In this document: positions 22,236 through 28,815 of the stretch, piece after piece
Layout of the letters: every line of letters starts with the position of its first letter
Position numbering within the stretch: the first letter of the stretch is position 1
Program-made: the position numbers and the translations under genes
Notes under the pieces: model-generated
Told to the model about the DNA's origin: nothing
What the model saw: the letters and a program-made list of their open reading frames with translations, nothing else
Databases searched by the model: none
Assembly: GCF_032854445.1 (NCBI RefSeq)
Contig: NC_088306.1
Location: 10,256,193-10,316,192, forward strand
Reading direction: 5' to 3'
From: Liolophura sinensis
Taxonomy: Eukaryota > Mollusca > Polyplacophora > Chitonida > Chitonidae
DNA: 60,000 bases

Positions 22236-24362
22236 TTAGGGGGGTAGGGGGGGTAGAGGGGGTAGGGGACTCTCCCGTTCTGATTCCATCCCGTTTCTTC
22301 GCACCATAAACTTCGCGGCTCTCATACGAGTGAAGTATTCATGAGTACAGCGTTGAACCGAATACGTTTAAAATACATATTTGCGGGCTGTTCATAACAT
22401 CAGTATGCGACATTTACACCCATCCTAGAAAGATTTAGACACAACATCGAAACATCGTCAAAGATTCACGACGTTATGTCTGTATTTTAAAAAAATTGCC
22501 TTTTTGCGAAAGTTAAGAATGTATTCGTTCGACAAAGCACTCGTTTTTGGTAAAAAAAATAATACAATTTGGATTCAATTTTCTGTGATGTATATTGAAG
22601 TCTTCCCATTTTTCACCAAACTTAACAGAGAAGACAGAGAACACTATCCATAGTGCATGTCATATAAGCCTTTGTCACATTTTTGGCGACATCACACCAC
22701 AAACGACACCTCACACGTAACACCATGCACAATAAAACACACATGACACCAGGCATGACACCTCATATGACATCACAAGGAACACCACACACAATAAAAC
22801 ACGAAGGATACCAGACACGACACCTCATTGGACATCACGCGCTACACCACACCCAACAAAACACAGAAGACACCACACAACATAAGACGTTCTGTCCTGA
22901 CTTCTCGCACTGAAATGTTGGCCACCGTCGTAAAGGTGCAGCGTCAAACACCAATCAAATAAATCAAAGAAATGAATCAAAATGGACGTTCCGGGGAAAC
23001 AATCACGGGGCCAATTTCAAAAACAACGCTAAACACAATCTACCAAAGAACTAAGAAAATACATATTAAGAGAGTATATATGAAGAAAGAAATTAGGACG
23101 GAGTCGTGCAAAGAAAAGCAGTCAACAGTTTTCAATGAAGGCTGAAAAGAGGCGAGGGATGGTCCACGCGGAAGTCTAGTATTACGCTGTTTAAATGCAG
23201 TCGCCAAGCTAAATATGTATTTCAGTTTGATCCGCTTTTTGATTGCACCTGTTCATATATCAGACGATAGGATCTAATTCAACATGATAAAGACACGGCC
23301 CCCAGCCCCGAGGTTAAGGGAAATTAGACACAGTTATGAAGCAGAGTTCCATAGATTTCGGACACTCCGTCACAAGAGAATTGTACTTATTCAACCTGCT
23401 AAACCTCTTCGTGAATGCTGTTCTGGTGAATATTTGCTTAGATACACTAAGTCATGTCTTATGACAACGTTGCGAATGGCGAATGTAGGTAAAGCGAAAT
23501 AAACGGAATGTGACAAGGTATCACTCTTTATAAAAACAAAAAAATAGAAAACTGAGAAAAAAGTTCTGAGAACCATGCTGAGAGTACATCGAAATGAATG
23601 AAGTACATAGACGACTACATTGCATGGAAATCTGTACAGTACAAACAGTGTACCGCGACAGGCAGAAATTACATGCGGAGACTACACTCAAGAGCATAAA
23701 GTAGGTTACGATGTGCGAAGAGTGCACCGAAATGTATGAAGAGTACACCGAAATGTATGAAGTTCATACACGTACTGCTTGAGGTTATTCAAAACTGTTT
23801 TAAAACTTAATATCAAATTTAAATTTACACCAAGTTTTCAATTTTGTACTTAATCCCAAAATAATCTGACTTAATACCAGTATTAGATAATACTAATAGG
23901 ATAGGTGTCAAGTGCATGAAGGTGTACCACGACAGGTATGAAATGTAGAACACGTAGAGTAATCTCAGAAATATAAAGTATGAGAGTACTGGACAGGTAG
24001 TAAGTGCATAGTAGATCGAAATGAATAAAATACGTGCATGCTGACAGTGCACCGATATTTGTCAGATACACTCGGACACTTCAACAAAATACATAAAGCA
24101 ACAAAAAAGTACATGCGCTTTTTACAAAATATTTGACACGGAGGTCAAAACATGACTGATTGAATGAGACTTCGGGTATATTACCACTTATTGCCCGGAT
24201 GTCCTACTTGTGCAAACGTTGTGAGTCGCCAGACTTGTGGGTCACATATATACACAACTGTTAAACACGTGAATACACAAACCTGTACAGGGTGCTGCTG
24301 ACAAAACAACCGCCAACCACAACACGCTGATCCGTCTCATGTCTGGCCAGGGATGCAACTAT
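57..24362 (-). CDS. DUF885 family secreted protein, minus-strand paralogue (14 exon positions, 3' end outside window)
   Basis: Multi-exon gene read from a start codon at 24340-24338 down to an exon ending at 57. Exon 1 encodes a hydrophobic signal peptide (MRRISVLWLAVVLSAAPCT), so the product should be secreted or lysosomal. Later exons give the family landmarks NDFWEWRLENYPEFAT, RVPGQIE, MPYDG with DGSRPG, LHEANPGHHMQ and GWGLYSEYLGEE. The HExxPGHH motif and the downstream Glu in E-GW are the presumed zinc-site residues. From memory the family belongs to the gluzincin-like peptidase clan; the substrate is unknown. Every exon found has GT-AG borders and the same phase as the plus-strand paralogue. 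Problems: frame breaks in exons 3 and 4, and exon 5 not found. It may be a young pseudogene, a polymorphic null, or an intact gene with two sequencing indels. Ten of the other exons have no internal damage, which favours recent function. Confidence 0.85.
141..1830. repeat. 60/61-bp minisatellite (about 27 copies) derived from the exon 14 acceptor
   Basis: The core unit contains attcagagtacggtcaaca, gccctggtaagacaggtaaa and ccacaatataaaccttatca. Units of 60 bp (CAATATAA) and 61 bp (CAGGTATAA) alternate. A pair of marker variants (CCGTATCAT then GTGTAAACCTAATCAT) recurs 485 bp apart near 750-820 and 1236-1305, showing an 8-unit higher-order duplication. The first and last units are the most degenerate. 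On the minus strand each unit reads tttacctgtcttaccag then GGCTGTTGACC, close to the genuine exon 14 acceptor (gtttacttgtcttactag then GGCTGGGGACT). The array lies inside the intron before exon 14. Confidence 0.95.
1831..2790. other. Intron sequence with a (TTA)n tract
   Basis: Non-coding part of the minus gene's last visible intron. A (TTA)n microsatellite lies at 2310-2343. The 98-codon open frame at 1878-2174 has no recognisable domain and no homologous exon. Confidence 0.5.
2793..2860 (-). repeat. SINE family B fragment, antisense
   Basis: The reverse strand reads tgtttggggtttaacgtcg and tcagtcatatggcgacgag, the conserved left end of family B. Confidence 0.65.
2937..3160 (+). repeat. tRNA-derived SINE, unnamed family
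   Basis: The head resembles a tRNA: an A-box-like ggcttcgatggttaaggcgc and a B-box-like gtgttcgaatccagcc at 3008-3023. The tail is a run of aatcaatcgatcaaatcaat. Confidence 0.6.
3170..3890. other. Intron, nothing recognised
   Basis: AT-rich non-coding sequence of the minus gene's last visible intron. No splice-bounded coding segment, array or known repeat seen. Confidence 0.5.
4018..4122 (-). CDS. Minus gene exon 13b, second of two tandem alternative exons
   Basis: 105 nt, both ends phase 0, acceptor gtttgtctccag, donor gtgagttg. It opens ISAASLLPLPDFRKFTAYSM and ends AFPAYTAYIE. It is closer than 13a to the plus gene at its end (FPAHTAYIE). The intron between 13a and 13b is only 63 nt. Confidence 0.9.
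4186..4293 (-). CDS. Minus gene exon 13a, first of two tandem alternative exons
   Basis: 108 nt, both ends phase 0. It opens ISASLLLDQPNFRKYRLGSR and ends FSFPSYTSYTE. Acceptor ttttcag, donor gtgagtga. It aligns with exon 13b and with plus exon 13 over its whole length, and retains the terminal Glu that precedes GW in exon 14. Confidence 0.88.
4350..4590 (+). repeat. SINE family A copy
   Basis: The B-box region (gatcgctgtgagttgaagtc), GC-rich core and tail (caccaatcagataaataaat) are present; the A-box part is degraded. Confidence 0.85.
5328..5480 (+). repeat. SINE family A, 3' half
   Basis: Starts at gaccgtacgtgggcaggcct and runs through the core to gcaatcaaataatcaaatc; lies just downstream of exon 12 of the minus gene, in the opposite sense. 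Confidence 0.85.
5553..5613 (-). CDS. Minus gene exon 12, HExxPGHH motif
   Basis: 61 nt, phases 2 to 0, acceptor gttatcttag, donor gtaggtgt. It encodes TNTFDMMALTLHEANPGHHM plus Q. The His, Glu, His and His of HEANPGHH are all present, so the presumed metal site is intact despite the frame breaks upstream. Confidence 0.94.
5785..5850. repeat. Short palindromic-element fragment
   Basis: ggggccactttcacaaagtg followed by gtaactaccatgacgacac resembles one end of the palindromic elements at 19705 and 35054. Confidence 0.35.
6168..6318. repeat. Dispersed element, truncated relative of 26699-26905
   Basis: Shares ttttgatttaagtctgaaat, the motif aaaaataagttttaagatc and a terminal gaatcggtctcagggg with the longer copy at 26699-26905. 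Confidence 0.55.
6320..6890. repeat. Degenerate array of a 22-bp unit
   Basis: About 25 imperfect copies of gtgacgttatggggacattg plus two bases. The array ends about 20-25 bp from the exon 11 donor of the minus gene, and gtgacgt still occurs in the donor-flanking bases (6900-6912). Confidence 0.85.
6913..7020 (-). CDS. Minus gene exon 11, keeps the DGSRPG motif
   Basis: 108 nt against 84 nt in the plus gene, phases 2 to 2, acceptor ttgtcatcag, donor gtaagtac. It encodes MPYDGPGGAYSPGSADGSRP and then GIFWVNVLRPNA. The eight extra residues include DGSRPG, which I know as a conserved feature of bacterial DUF885 proteins, so the plus-strand copy is the one that lost sequence. Confidence 0.9.
7269..7363 (-). 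CDS. Minus gene exon 10
   Basis: 95 nt as in the paralogue, acceptor gttgattgcag, donor gtaagtat, phases 0 to 2. It encodes EAILEEYKSIVYNRVNKKL and then FENIPNLPL. Confidence 0.92.
7575..7650 (+). repeat. SINE family A, 3' end fragment
   Basis: Only the tail-proximal part remains: gcgacataagtgttatattc and caccaatcaaataaataaat. Confidence 0.7.
7800..7930 (-). repeat. SINE family C copy (relative of A)
   Basis: tcagttttatgggaggagga followed by accaccgacatttggcaagt; same layout as the A core in antisense but a distinct subfamily sequence. Confidence 0.55.
8068..8154 (-). CDS. Minus gene exon 9
   Basis: 87 nt, both ends phase 0, acceptor tatcaattcag, donor gtaagttg. It encodes GKDFNGTIREYFQLLKADPQ followed by FKLSSG, aligning with FHGSISEYFESLRSQDRFKF of the plus gene. 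Confidence 0.92.
8284..8640 (+). repeat. SINE family B, near full length
   Basis: Opens with (GAGT)n at 8290-8310, then gcttggggtttaacgtcgta and tcagtcatatgacgacgaaa. Ends with aaggattgatcccggatcta, a B-box-like motif. Confidence 0.8.
8925..9065 (-). repeat. SINE family C copy
   Basis: ggtcagttttatgggcggag and ccaacttttggcaggttact are diagnostic of this subfamily. An (AT)n tract follows at 9078-9098. Confidence 0.55.
9573..9740 (-). CDS. Minus gene exon 8
   Basis: 168 nt, the same as in the plus gene, both ends phase 0. It starts EYIPATRAGWGVSSWHRGQ and continues EYYKACLKWHL and AEEIHELGLQEVSRI, a hallmark DUF885 stretch. Acceptor ctctcgcgtag, donor gtaagtag. Confidence 0.93.
9845..9990 (-). 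repeat. SINE family A, antisense
   Basis: Tail tttatttatttatttgattg, then gccgtactcaagaatatttt and core to ccacgtacgc; tRNA-like head missing. Confidence 0.88.
10010..10052. repeat. (TATG)n microsatellite
   Basis: About ten tetranucleotide copies immediately before a family-B element. Confidence 0.9.
10055..10402 (+). repeat. SINE family B, long copy
   Basis: Left end ttaggttttaacgtcgtatt, middle catgccgaagatatcagaca, right end caggtttgatcgaggcgcac. Confidence 0.78.
10464..10685 (-). repeat. SINE family A, antisense, nearly complete
   Basis: Tail (TTTA)n, complete core and the tRNA-like B box (gaactcacagcgatcg); the A box is missing. A small internal duplication of tcaagaatattt is present. 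Confidence 0.9.
10915..10995 (+). repeat. SINE family A, 3' fragment with internal duplication
   Basis: gaaatattcttgaga occurs twice 22 bp apart before cgcaatcaaataaa. Confidence 0.7.
11110..11230 (-). repeat. SINE family C copy
   Basis: tttatttgattggtgtccgt, then ccgaccttcggcaagtatcc. Confidence 0.6.
11479..11563 (-). CDS. Minus gene exon 7
   Basis: 85 nt, the same length as in the plus gene; acceptor atcctattccag, donor gtaagttt, phases 2 to 0. It encodes RAVVVLINNVMNPYREFKTF, the helical segment leading into the (D/E)Y(M/I)P motif. Confidence 0.9.
11768..12033 (+). repeat. SINE family A, full length
   Basis: Best example of the tRNA-like head: A box tggctcacttggttagctcg and B box gctgtgagttcaagtccagc, followed by the GC-rich core and the tail aatcaattaaataaataaac. 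Lies in the intron between minus exons 6 and 7, in the opposite sense. Confidence 0.93.
12233..12345 (-). CDS. Minus gene exon 6
   Basis: 113 nt, acceptor cttttctttag, donor gtaagttt, phases 0 to 2. It encodes SRVPGQIEKFLTDDV and then PFNETLDNLTLSEEKK, one codon shorter than the plus-gene exon with AKVPGQIDAILVEDP. The 44-bp tandem array starts only about 50 nt upstream of its acceptor. Confidence 0.9.
12395..17115. repeat. 44-bp minisatellite, about 107 copies, 4.7 kb
   Basis: The unit contains gctccgctccctatgctcac and tacactataccccacacaac. Because 44 is not a multiple of 3 and the unit has no stop in any plus-strand frame, very long overlapping open frames appear in all three (up to 650 codons, 44-residue amino-acid period). 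Marker variants recur 1066 bp apart (for example 15451/16517, 15644/16710, 15779/16845), revealing a recent duplication of about 14900-15950. The array sits about 50 nt upstream of the exon 6 acceptor of the minus gene, in the interval where exon 5 should be. Confidence 0.96.
17395..17560 (+). repeat. tRNA-like SINE remnant
   Basis: gcctggtctagtggtatagc resembles a tRNA A-box region, with a degraded B box (acggggtttattctg) 30 bp on. It cannot form a complete tRNA. Confidence 0.45.
17620..17807 (-). repeat. SINE family A, antisense, with G-rich expansion
   Basis: Tail, left core and right core (gcggaaacccacgtgcatcc) are normal, but the middle is replaced by T8 and a run of G tracts at 17701-17741. 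Confidence 0.85.
18018..18170 (+). repeat. SINE family B, middle fragment
   Basis: gtgctgcttcaacagaacac and catgccgaagacaccgatca match the internal part of the copies at 10055 and 26315. Confidence 0.6.
18602..18736 (-). CDS. Minus gene exon 4, with a second frame break
   Basis: 135 nt against 133 nt in the paralogue; acceptor ttcgtcag, donor gtaacag. The 5' part encodes YGTLNPVNFLDGFQTDQ (paralogue FGGLNPVSFMNGLQNE). The 3' part is in another frame: SYMASILPFKTENDYNNYL (paralogue NLMNVPFKTKPDFENF). The change falls in GACCAAGTTAC near 18679-18688. The simplest explanation is one missing base beside an A run, with one extra ancestral codon. Confidence 0.82.
18930..19132 (+). repeat. SINE family A, 3' truncated
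   Basis: Head (cttggtcgaggtgtttagca), B box (gctgtgagttcaagttcagc) and core to caacataatgcc; tail missing. Lies between minus exons 3 and 4. Confidence 0.85.
19405..19534 (-). CDS. Minus gene exon 3, with a frame break
   Basis: 130 nt against 131 nt in the plus gene. The first part reads in frame (AKADQLNLLYL). The second part aligns to the family only in another frame (KDALDTYSSGYDWFE, matching EDAFNTYIEGYTWMK of the paralogue). The break is at TATTTAAGGAC near 19447-19452 and looks like loss of one base, probably an A of an AAA run. Read as given, translation continues out of frame into a stop early in exon 4. Confidence 0.85.
19705..19830 (+). repeat. Palindromic dispersed element, inverted partner of 34925-35058
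   Basis: cccagtttcacaaagcggcg, gcacgacattttattcgtac and attatcgtacatgtacg all recur in reverse complement at 34925-35058. Confidence 0.65.
19922..20070 (-). CDS. Minus gene exon 2 (DUF885 N-terminal segment)
   Basis: 149 nt, acceptor ttcttcacag, donor gtaacag, phases 1 to 0. It encodes NDFWEWRLENYPEFATSIG followed by YNDRLTSYN, aligning with exon 2 of the plus gene, which is also 149 nt and identical at 22 of 49 positions. The opposite-strand open frame across this segment (19580-20131) is a shadow. Confidence 0.92.
20149..20619. mobile_element. TTAA-flanked MITE-like palindromic element, copy 1
   Basis: Begins TTAAAGGCAAAGAACACTCT and ends GTGTTTTCTTTACCTTTAA. The terminal roughly 90 bp form inverted repeats (accattaaatattgtccggg against gacagtgtttaatggt). 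No coding capacity. Lies in intron 1 of the minus gene. Confidence 0.72.
21195..21295 (-). repeat. SINE family C fragment
   Basis: tatttaattggtgttcctca and aacggcggtcagatttgaat. Confidence 0.45.
21350..21455. repeat. Short tandem duplication of about 52-57 bp
   Basis: tcgattctgattggctggtg followed by tgagagatagg and ccaggctatgcctt occurs twice in succession. Confidence 0.85.
21713..21848. mobile_element. TTAA MITE-like element, half copy
   Basis: TTAAAGGCCAATAAAACACT and accattaaacattgtccagg match the left terminal repeat of the full elements; the right end is absent. Confidence 0.6.
21910..21972 (+). repeat. SINE family B, left end
   Basis: gagtgcttagggtttaacgt and tcagtcatgtgacgacgag. 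Confidence 0.7.
22050..22200 (-). repeat. SINE family C or A relative, degraded
   Basis: tgttgtttaacgccacattc, aagaatgttttcactc and gtcagttttacgcgaggaag. Confidence 0.45.
22201..22267 (+). repeat. (GT)n followed by G-rich tract
   Basis: Nine GT dinucleotides run into G17 and then four further G4-G7 tracts separated by TTA or TA. Sequence-based candidate for a G-quadruplex, in intron 1 of the minus gene. Confidence 0.9.
22268..22365 (+). repeat. SINE family A, degraded 3' half
   Basis: cgtttcttcgcaccataaac and acgagtgaagtattcatgag. Confidence 0.5.
22680..22890. repeat. Degenerate CA-rich short repeat
   Basis: Imperfect recurrence of acaccacacacaataaaaca and acatgacacc-type motifs; the open frame over it is a by-product. 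Confidence 0.55.
22908..22972 (+). repeat. SINE family A, tail fragment
   Basis: ttggccaccgtcgtaaaggt and caaacaccaatcaaataaat. Confidence 0.65.
22983..23155 (+). repeat. Dispersed repeat, partner of 38462-38620
   Basis: ggacgttccgggg, ctaccaaagaactaagaaa and caacagttttcaatgaag occur in the same order and spacing at 38466 onward. Confidence 0.7.
23570..24110. repeat. Degenerate tandem repeat of about 25-27 bp
   Basis: Variants of gtgcaccgaaatgtatgaag followed by tacat recur; the clearest pair is at 23720-23765. Intron 1 of the minus gene. Confidence 0.5.
24283..24362 (-). CDS. Minus gene exon 1: 5' UTR end, start codon and signal peptide
   Basis: On the minus strand an acceptor (cttttcag) precedes 22 nt of leader and then ATG at 24340. 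The 19 codons form a typical signal peptide with a basic n-region (MRR) and hydrophobic core. The exon ends in phase 1 before gtttgtg. The acceptor upstream of the ATG implies at least one further non-coding 5' exon, which I could not locate. Confidence 0.85.
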
Positions 24363-24469
24363 CTGAAAAGACATCGCGACCATATTTAGCACTTTGCATG
24401 TCTTTTTTTGTATTACTATTATTATATGTTCGTAAAATGAAACTGGAATATTTCAAATGTGACGATGAT

Positions 24470-24665
24470 GATGAGATTTAAAAATTTATAACAGAAGAAT
24501 GGGCGGTCGCGCTCATTGAAAAAACACCGACCACTACCAAGTACATAAGAAACCTCCAGACGTAAGGCCGCAGCCGGGCCAGTCGGAGCTGCATGTATTC
24601 GAACCTGTGGTCTAAAGGCCAACTGGCGGCCCCCCGTTGATGTCCCACCTACCAGCGCAGCGCTT
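24470..24665 (-). repeat. tRNA-like SINE, antisense
   Basis: The reverse strand carries a B-box-like caggttcgaatacatgcagc 30 bp after a tRNA-like head; it lies just upstream of exon 1 of the minus gene. Confidence 0.45.
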
Positions 24666-25152
24666 AAATGATCCCCAGTAATTCACCTGTAAACAGAGAT
24701 AAGCTATAAGATATGCCCTGAATGACCTGAAAAGCTTTGTATCAGATACAGGTAAGACATGCCAGGCAGACGAAATGTCTGAAAACAGTGTTATGTGAGC
24801 CTACCAATATTCAAGCACACAGTTCGTAAAGGACGAGAAAGCAATGGGGCTGATCTCAAATATCTGCGCATATCCCCTTAAGCGACACACACATTGTATA
24901 TGTACAGCACAAGTAGCATTTAAAGCAGATCTTAAATATGCTGACAAAGAAATGCACATGTACGTGATGTATTGGTGTTATTTTGAGCAGCATGCCGGTG
25001 GGCTGTTATGTCAAGCACGTGACATGCGCGATCAGTGCATCAGCATTTTCACCAACGGGTGCTGAATACACACTCACGCACATAAAGACTGTCCCATTTG
25101 TAGGGTAGGCCTGTCTACAGTTCATATTATATACTAATGTTGCCATTACTTT

Positions 25153-25230
25153 GATAATGCCGGCCGCTGTGGTATAAGTGAAATATTCTTGAGTACAACG
25201 TAAAAACACCAATCAAATAGATAAATACAG
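25153..25230 (+). repeat. SINE family A, 3' end
   Basis: ccggccgctgtggtataagt and caccaatcaaatagataaat. Confidence 0.8.
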
Positions 25231-25490
25231 AAACACTATTATTTTGGGCTGATCTGTGCCATTCACGGCGTCTAGTGTAAGCCTACATTTTTACATGTAA
25301 GCACATTCATCTGGTGGGGATAAAAAAACCATAAAAAAAAACAAACAAAAAGAAGGTAAAGCAATATATGAGAGTCATCAGATGACCGTTAGGCCATATT
25401 TATCAGTTTAATGGTTTCGTAAAACGTGTGTAGTGTTAATGCAGTATTTCCTCAGTATTTCACCATTTTGATGACGTCATCAACAAGAAT

Positions 25491-25752
25491 ACACTGAAAA
25501 AAAAAACATAACCTGTTAATTTTAACAGAAGCCTGTTGTCTGAGTGATGTTAGAATGCTTGATTGGTATTGCAGCAGACTGATCTGTTGAATATAACACC
25601 CATGTTTTAATAATTCAACATAAATATTCTATTCCAATGACAGGTTATTATGTTGAATATGAATATCAATATGTTATAATAACAGAATACATTCTGGAGT
25701 CACTCAGGCAACAGACGTTCTGTTAAAATTAACAAATTAACTTTCTTAGTGT
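25491..25752. mobile_element. MITE-like palindrome, about 262 bp
   Basis: Ends ACACTGAAAAAA and TTCTTAGTGT. Internal inverted pairs include cctgttaattttaacagaag against gttctgttaaaattaacaaa, and gttgtctgagtga against tcactcaggcaac. No open frame. Confidence 0.7.
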
Positions 25753-26314
25753 AATGAATGGATAGCTATTATATGATTTCATTTTTCGGATTAACTGCTT
25801 GTGTTTACCGTGAAAATTCTTAGCGTAATTACCAGGTTTTACTTAATGTTGAGCATCAAAATGTTAGCTGCAATGAAACTTACCTGTGATGAAACCTGTA
25901 GTGTGGACCTTGTAAGATTTGTGTGTCTATAATAAGACTTTGAAAATAAAAAAAATGTGATGACTCAAGAATATGTTGCTTAAAACCGGATGCACCTACT
26001 GCACCTAAACAACACGGATCGTAGTGCGGATGAATAAAATGTTAGTCATTTCAGACTGTCTTATGTTCTAGCCCATATGACACTGTATAACCCCTAGACT
26101 GCATAAGTCACATTAATGTTAAATGATTTACATGTGCAGTGCCTCACGTAAACCTGAGGGTCAAGTCTGACATTCGTATACCACTCGTAAACCATGCCTG
26201 AAGGGTCGTTCCTAATCGATAATCGCAGTGATGTAGAGAAGACAGTTCATATTCTAGGTACTTCATCCAAACTCTTAGTCCGTGAAGGTCGAATAGAAAT
26301 ATATGTATGTGTAT

Positions 26315-26645
26315 GTATGGATGCTGGGTGTTTTAGGTCGTACTTAACAATTTTTCAATAATGTGACGACGAGGAGTCATTAAGTGTGTTAGCGGGAGTA
26401 TATGCCGCCAAAGTGCTGTCGTCATTGAATTACCATGTCGAAGACATCAGACATGACAAACCACCCAATCACGTAAACTGAAAGCAGGCCAACCAGTCAC
26501 GTTTCCTTGCTCTAACCTCTCACCAATCTAGGCAACAACATGTACCAGTTTTAAAATCTTTAGTATGCCCAACCCGTGTTTGATCCCAGGTCTCCCGACT
26601 TCGAGGCGGACGCTCTAAACATTAAGCCACCGAAGCGGCCCTAGA
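26315..26645 (+). repeat. SINE family B, near full length
   Basis: gtgttttaggtcgtacttaa, atgtcgaagacatcagacat, and the tRNA-like end tgtttgatcccaggtctccc up to ccgaagcggcc. Confidence 0.8.
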
Positions 26646-26698
26646 AATATATGTATCAGATATTTAGAGCGTAAGATGCTTACACATTCCCTAGTTCA

Positions 26699-26905
26699 GG
26701 GGCCGATTCCAAAAAACTATGTTTGACTTACGATGCTTATTTTTTTGATACTGGAAGTTGAAATTTTGACACGCTTTTCTTTAGATAACATTGATGAGGG
26801 GGACAAAATTTCAATTTTCAACGGCCAAAAATAAGCCTTAGGATCATATATCAAGTTTTGATTTAAGTCAGAAATGGTTTCGTGGAATCATCCTCAGGTT
26901 AAAGA
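26699..26905. mobile_element. Palindromic dispersed element
   Basis: ggggccgattccaaaaaact at the left is mirrored by tggtttcgtggaatcatcct at the right. A shorter relative is at 6168-6318. Confidence 0.5.
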
Positions 26906-27154
26906 GGACTACACCTATACGACAACTAATCGACACTAAAGAGCCTATAAAAGGGCTGCATGGAGGAAAGTTTGTTTAGCGAGGGTCACGGAGGTTATAT
27001 GGGTTTATACTGGGCTTGATGTAATCCTTCTCGAGCTTTTAATATAGTGATTTATAGGAAAGTAACAATAAAATGAACTTAGCATTAGTTGTATCTGAAC
27101 ATACCTGTACGAGATTTATTTACGCAAAATTTAGGGTAATCAAATGTTTAGACT

Positions 27155-27559
27155 TTAAACACAAAGAAAACACTAAAATGAAGTATATATCATATCAAAG
27201 GCCACTTAAAAGCTGTCCAAGAAAACAGTTCGGTTTATTTTAAAAATTTTTTCCAGCCGAGCAAAATGGTTTAAAAACATCAGTTTCATCTGGGCCCATA
27301 CTGAACCAGAGGGTATCAATGACATCACATTCACATTTTTTTTTCTCAAAATACCTTGATTAAATGTTTATGCGGAGAATGCATTCATAAATCTGTATGT
27401 ATATGCATTTGTATTGATGAAATCTAACAAGCTGTTTGTGTTATGTGGGAAACACCTGATGTGACCTCGCTTATCCCAATATTGTCAAAAAAGACCACCG
27501 TGGAATCCAAACTTTTACATCTGATAATTACTTCACGTTGTTACTTTCTTTACCTTTAA
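27155..27559. mobile_element. TTAA MITE-like element, copy 2
   Basis: TTAAACACAAAGAAAACACT at the left and ACTTTCTTTACCTTTAA at the right, with the same internal order as copy 1. Confidence 0.7.
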
Positions 27560-27765
27560 TACGGGTTTTATGTATCGTATGAATAATGCATGTTGTCAGT
27601 GACGCCACACAACCTTTTCTACACCTTGTAGACTAAAAGTCTGGTGAGCTTTACTCATGTAGTTTATAGTTGTGCATAAATACGCGACACTGGCATACAA
27701 CTTCTGTTGTAGAGATAGAATATGACGTCATTATCATCACAGATTGTTAAGATTGCACATAATCC

Positions 27766-27836
27766 CCACCTTACAATCCCCGGCTTACAATCCCCACCTT
27801 GCAATCATCACCTTACAATCCCCACCCTACAATCCA
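27766..27836. repeat. 14-15 bp tandem repeat
   Basis: Five copies of cttacaatccccac-type units. Confidence 0.85.
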
Positions 27837-27945
27837 AATATTTGACTGCATAAATATACATTAAAGAATTCAGTGAAGAAAAAAGTTAAAAATGTAATTG
27901 AAGGCATTTTCAGATACTTGTTTTTAGCAGTTTTACTTCGTTTTA

Positions 27946-28149
27946 ATGTTTTTCCCCTTGAAGCAAAGGTTTAACCTCACAGGCACGTGGAGTGAAGATG
28001 TCGTCTCGGTTGAGTTGAGAGCTAACGGTTGTGACCTTAAAGTTACATCAGAGGATAAGCCCCAGGTTGGGGGCGTGACTTTTCGACCGGCGTCTTCTCC
28101 AAACACCCCGAGACCCGTGTTGGTTGGAAATGCAGCGTCATCACGTTAG
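27946..28149 (+). CDS. Possible orphan exon, unrecognised
   Basis: A 67-codon open frame containing FNLTGTWSEDVVSVELRANG and CDLKVTSEDKP, then a proline/serine-rich end and a stop. A plausible acceptor (ggtttaacctcacag) lies inside it, before GTWSED. LTGTWS followed by a charged stretch is reminiscent of the first strand of avidin- or lipocalin-like barrels, but the rest does not match anything I recognise. No flanking exons were found. It could be a chance open frame. Confidence 0.25.
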   Translation: MFFPLKQRFNLTGTWSEDVVSVELRANGCDLKVTSEDKPQVGGVTFRPASSPNTPRPVLVGNAASSR

Positions 28150-28435
28150 AAACTCGGCATGCAAGAACACGGCGTGCTTGGAATAAACCGTTAGCGTGAA
28201 TTGACTTGACGTTACTCGCGTGACAATAAAGGTCGAGAGGTCAGAGTATGTTTCTGTGGATATACATCTCTCTTGTATTAATTATCCTCTTTCCAGGTCA
28301 TATTCTAGGTCTTATTGAAGGTCTTATTCTGGGCATTAGTGAAGGCCTTTTTGAAAGTCTTACAGAAGGTATCATTGAAGGTCTAATTTTAGGGTCGAAT
28401 TGAAAAGTTTTATTCTAGATCTTACTCTAGGTCTT

Positions 28436-28565
28436 ATTGAGTGAGTGAGTGAGAGCTTAGGGTTTAACGTCACACTTAACAATCTTCATATGACCACGAA
28501 GGAGTCCTTAGAGTGCATGTACGTGTAATGTCCCTCCTTGTTGCAGGACGGATTTCCACTGCTCA
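28436..28565 (+). repeat. SINE family B left end inside the 12-bp array
   Basis: gagagcttagggtttaacgt, cgtgtaatgtccctccttgt, ggacggatttccactgctc. Confidence 0.75.
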
Positions 28566-28689
28566 TGGTCTTATTGATGGTTTATTATAGGTTTTGTTGA
28601 AAGTCTTGTTGAAGGTCTTATTCTAGGTTTTATCGAAGCTTATGGAAGATCTTGTTGAAGGTCTTATGGGAGGCTTCGTTGAAGGTCTT

Positions 28690-28815
28690 ATTGGGTGAGT
28701 GAGTGAGTACTTAAGGCTTAACATCGTATTTAACAATTTTCAAATGACGACAGTGTCCTTACAGTGAATGCACGTGTAATGTGCCTCCTTGTTACAGGAC
28801 GGATTTCCACTGCTC
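28690..28815 (+). repeat. SINE family B left end, second insertion or duplicate
   Basis: Same segment as 28436-28565 with the same 3' break (ttccactgctc), 254 bp further on; the shared breakpoint favours duplication over two insertions. Confidence 0.75.
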
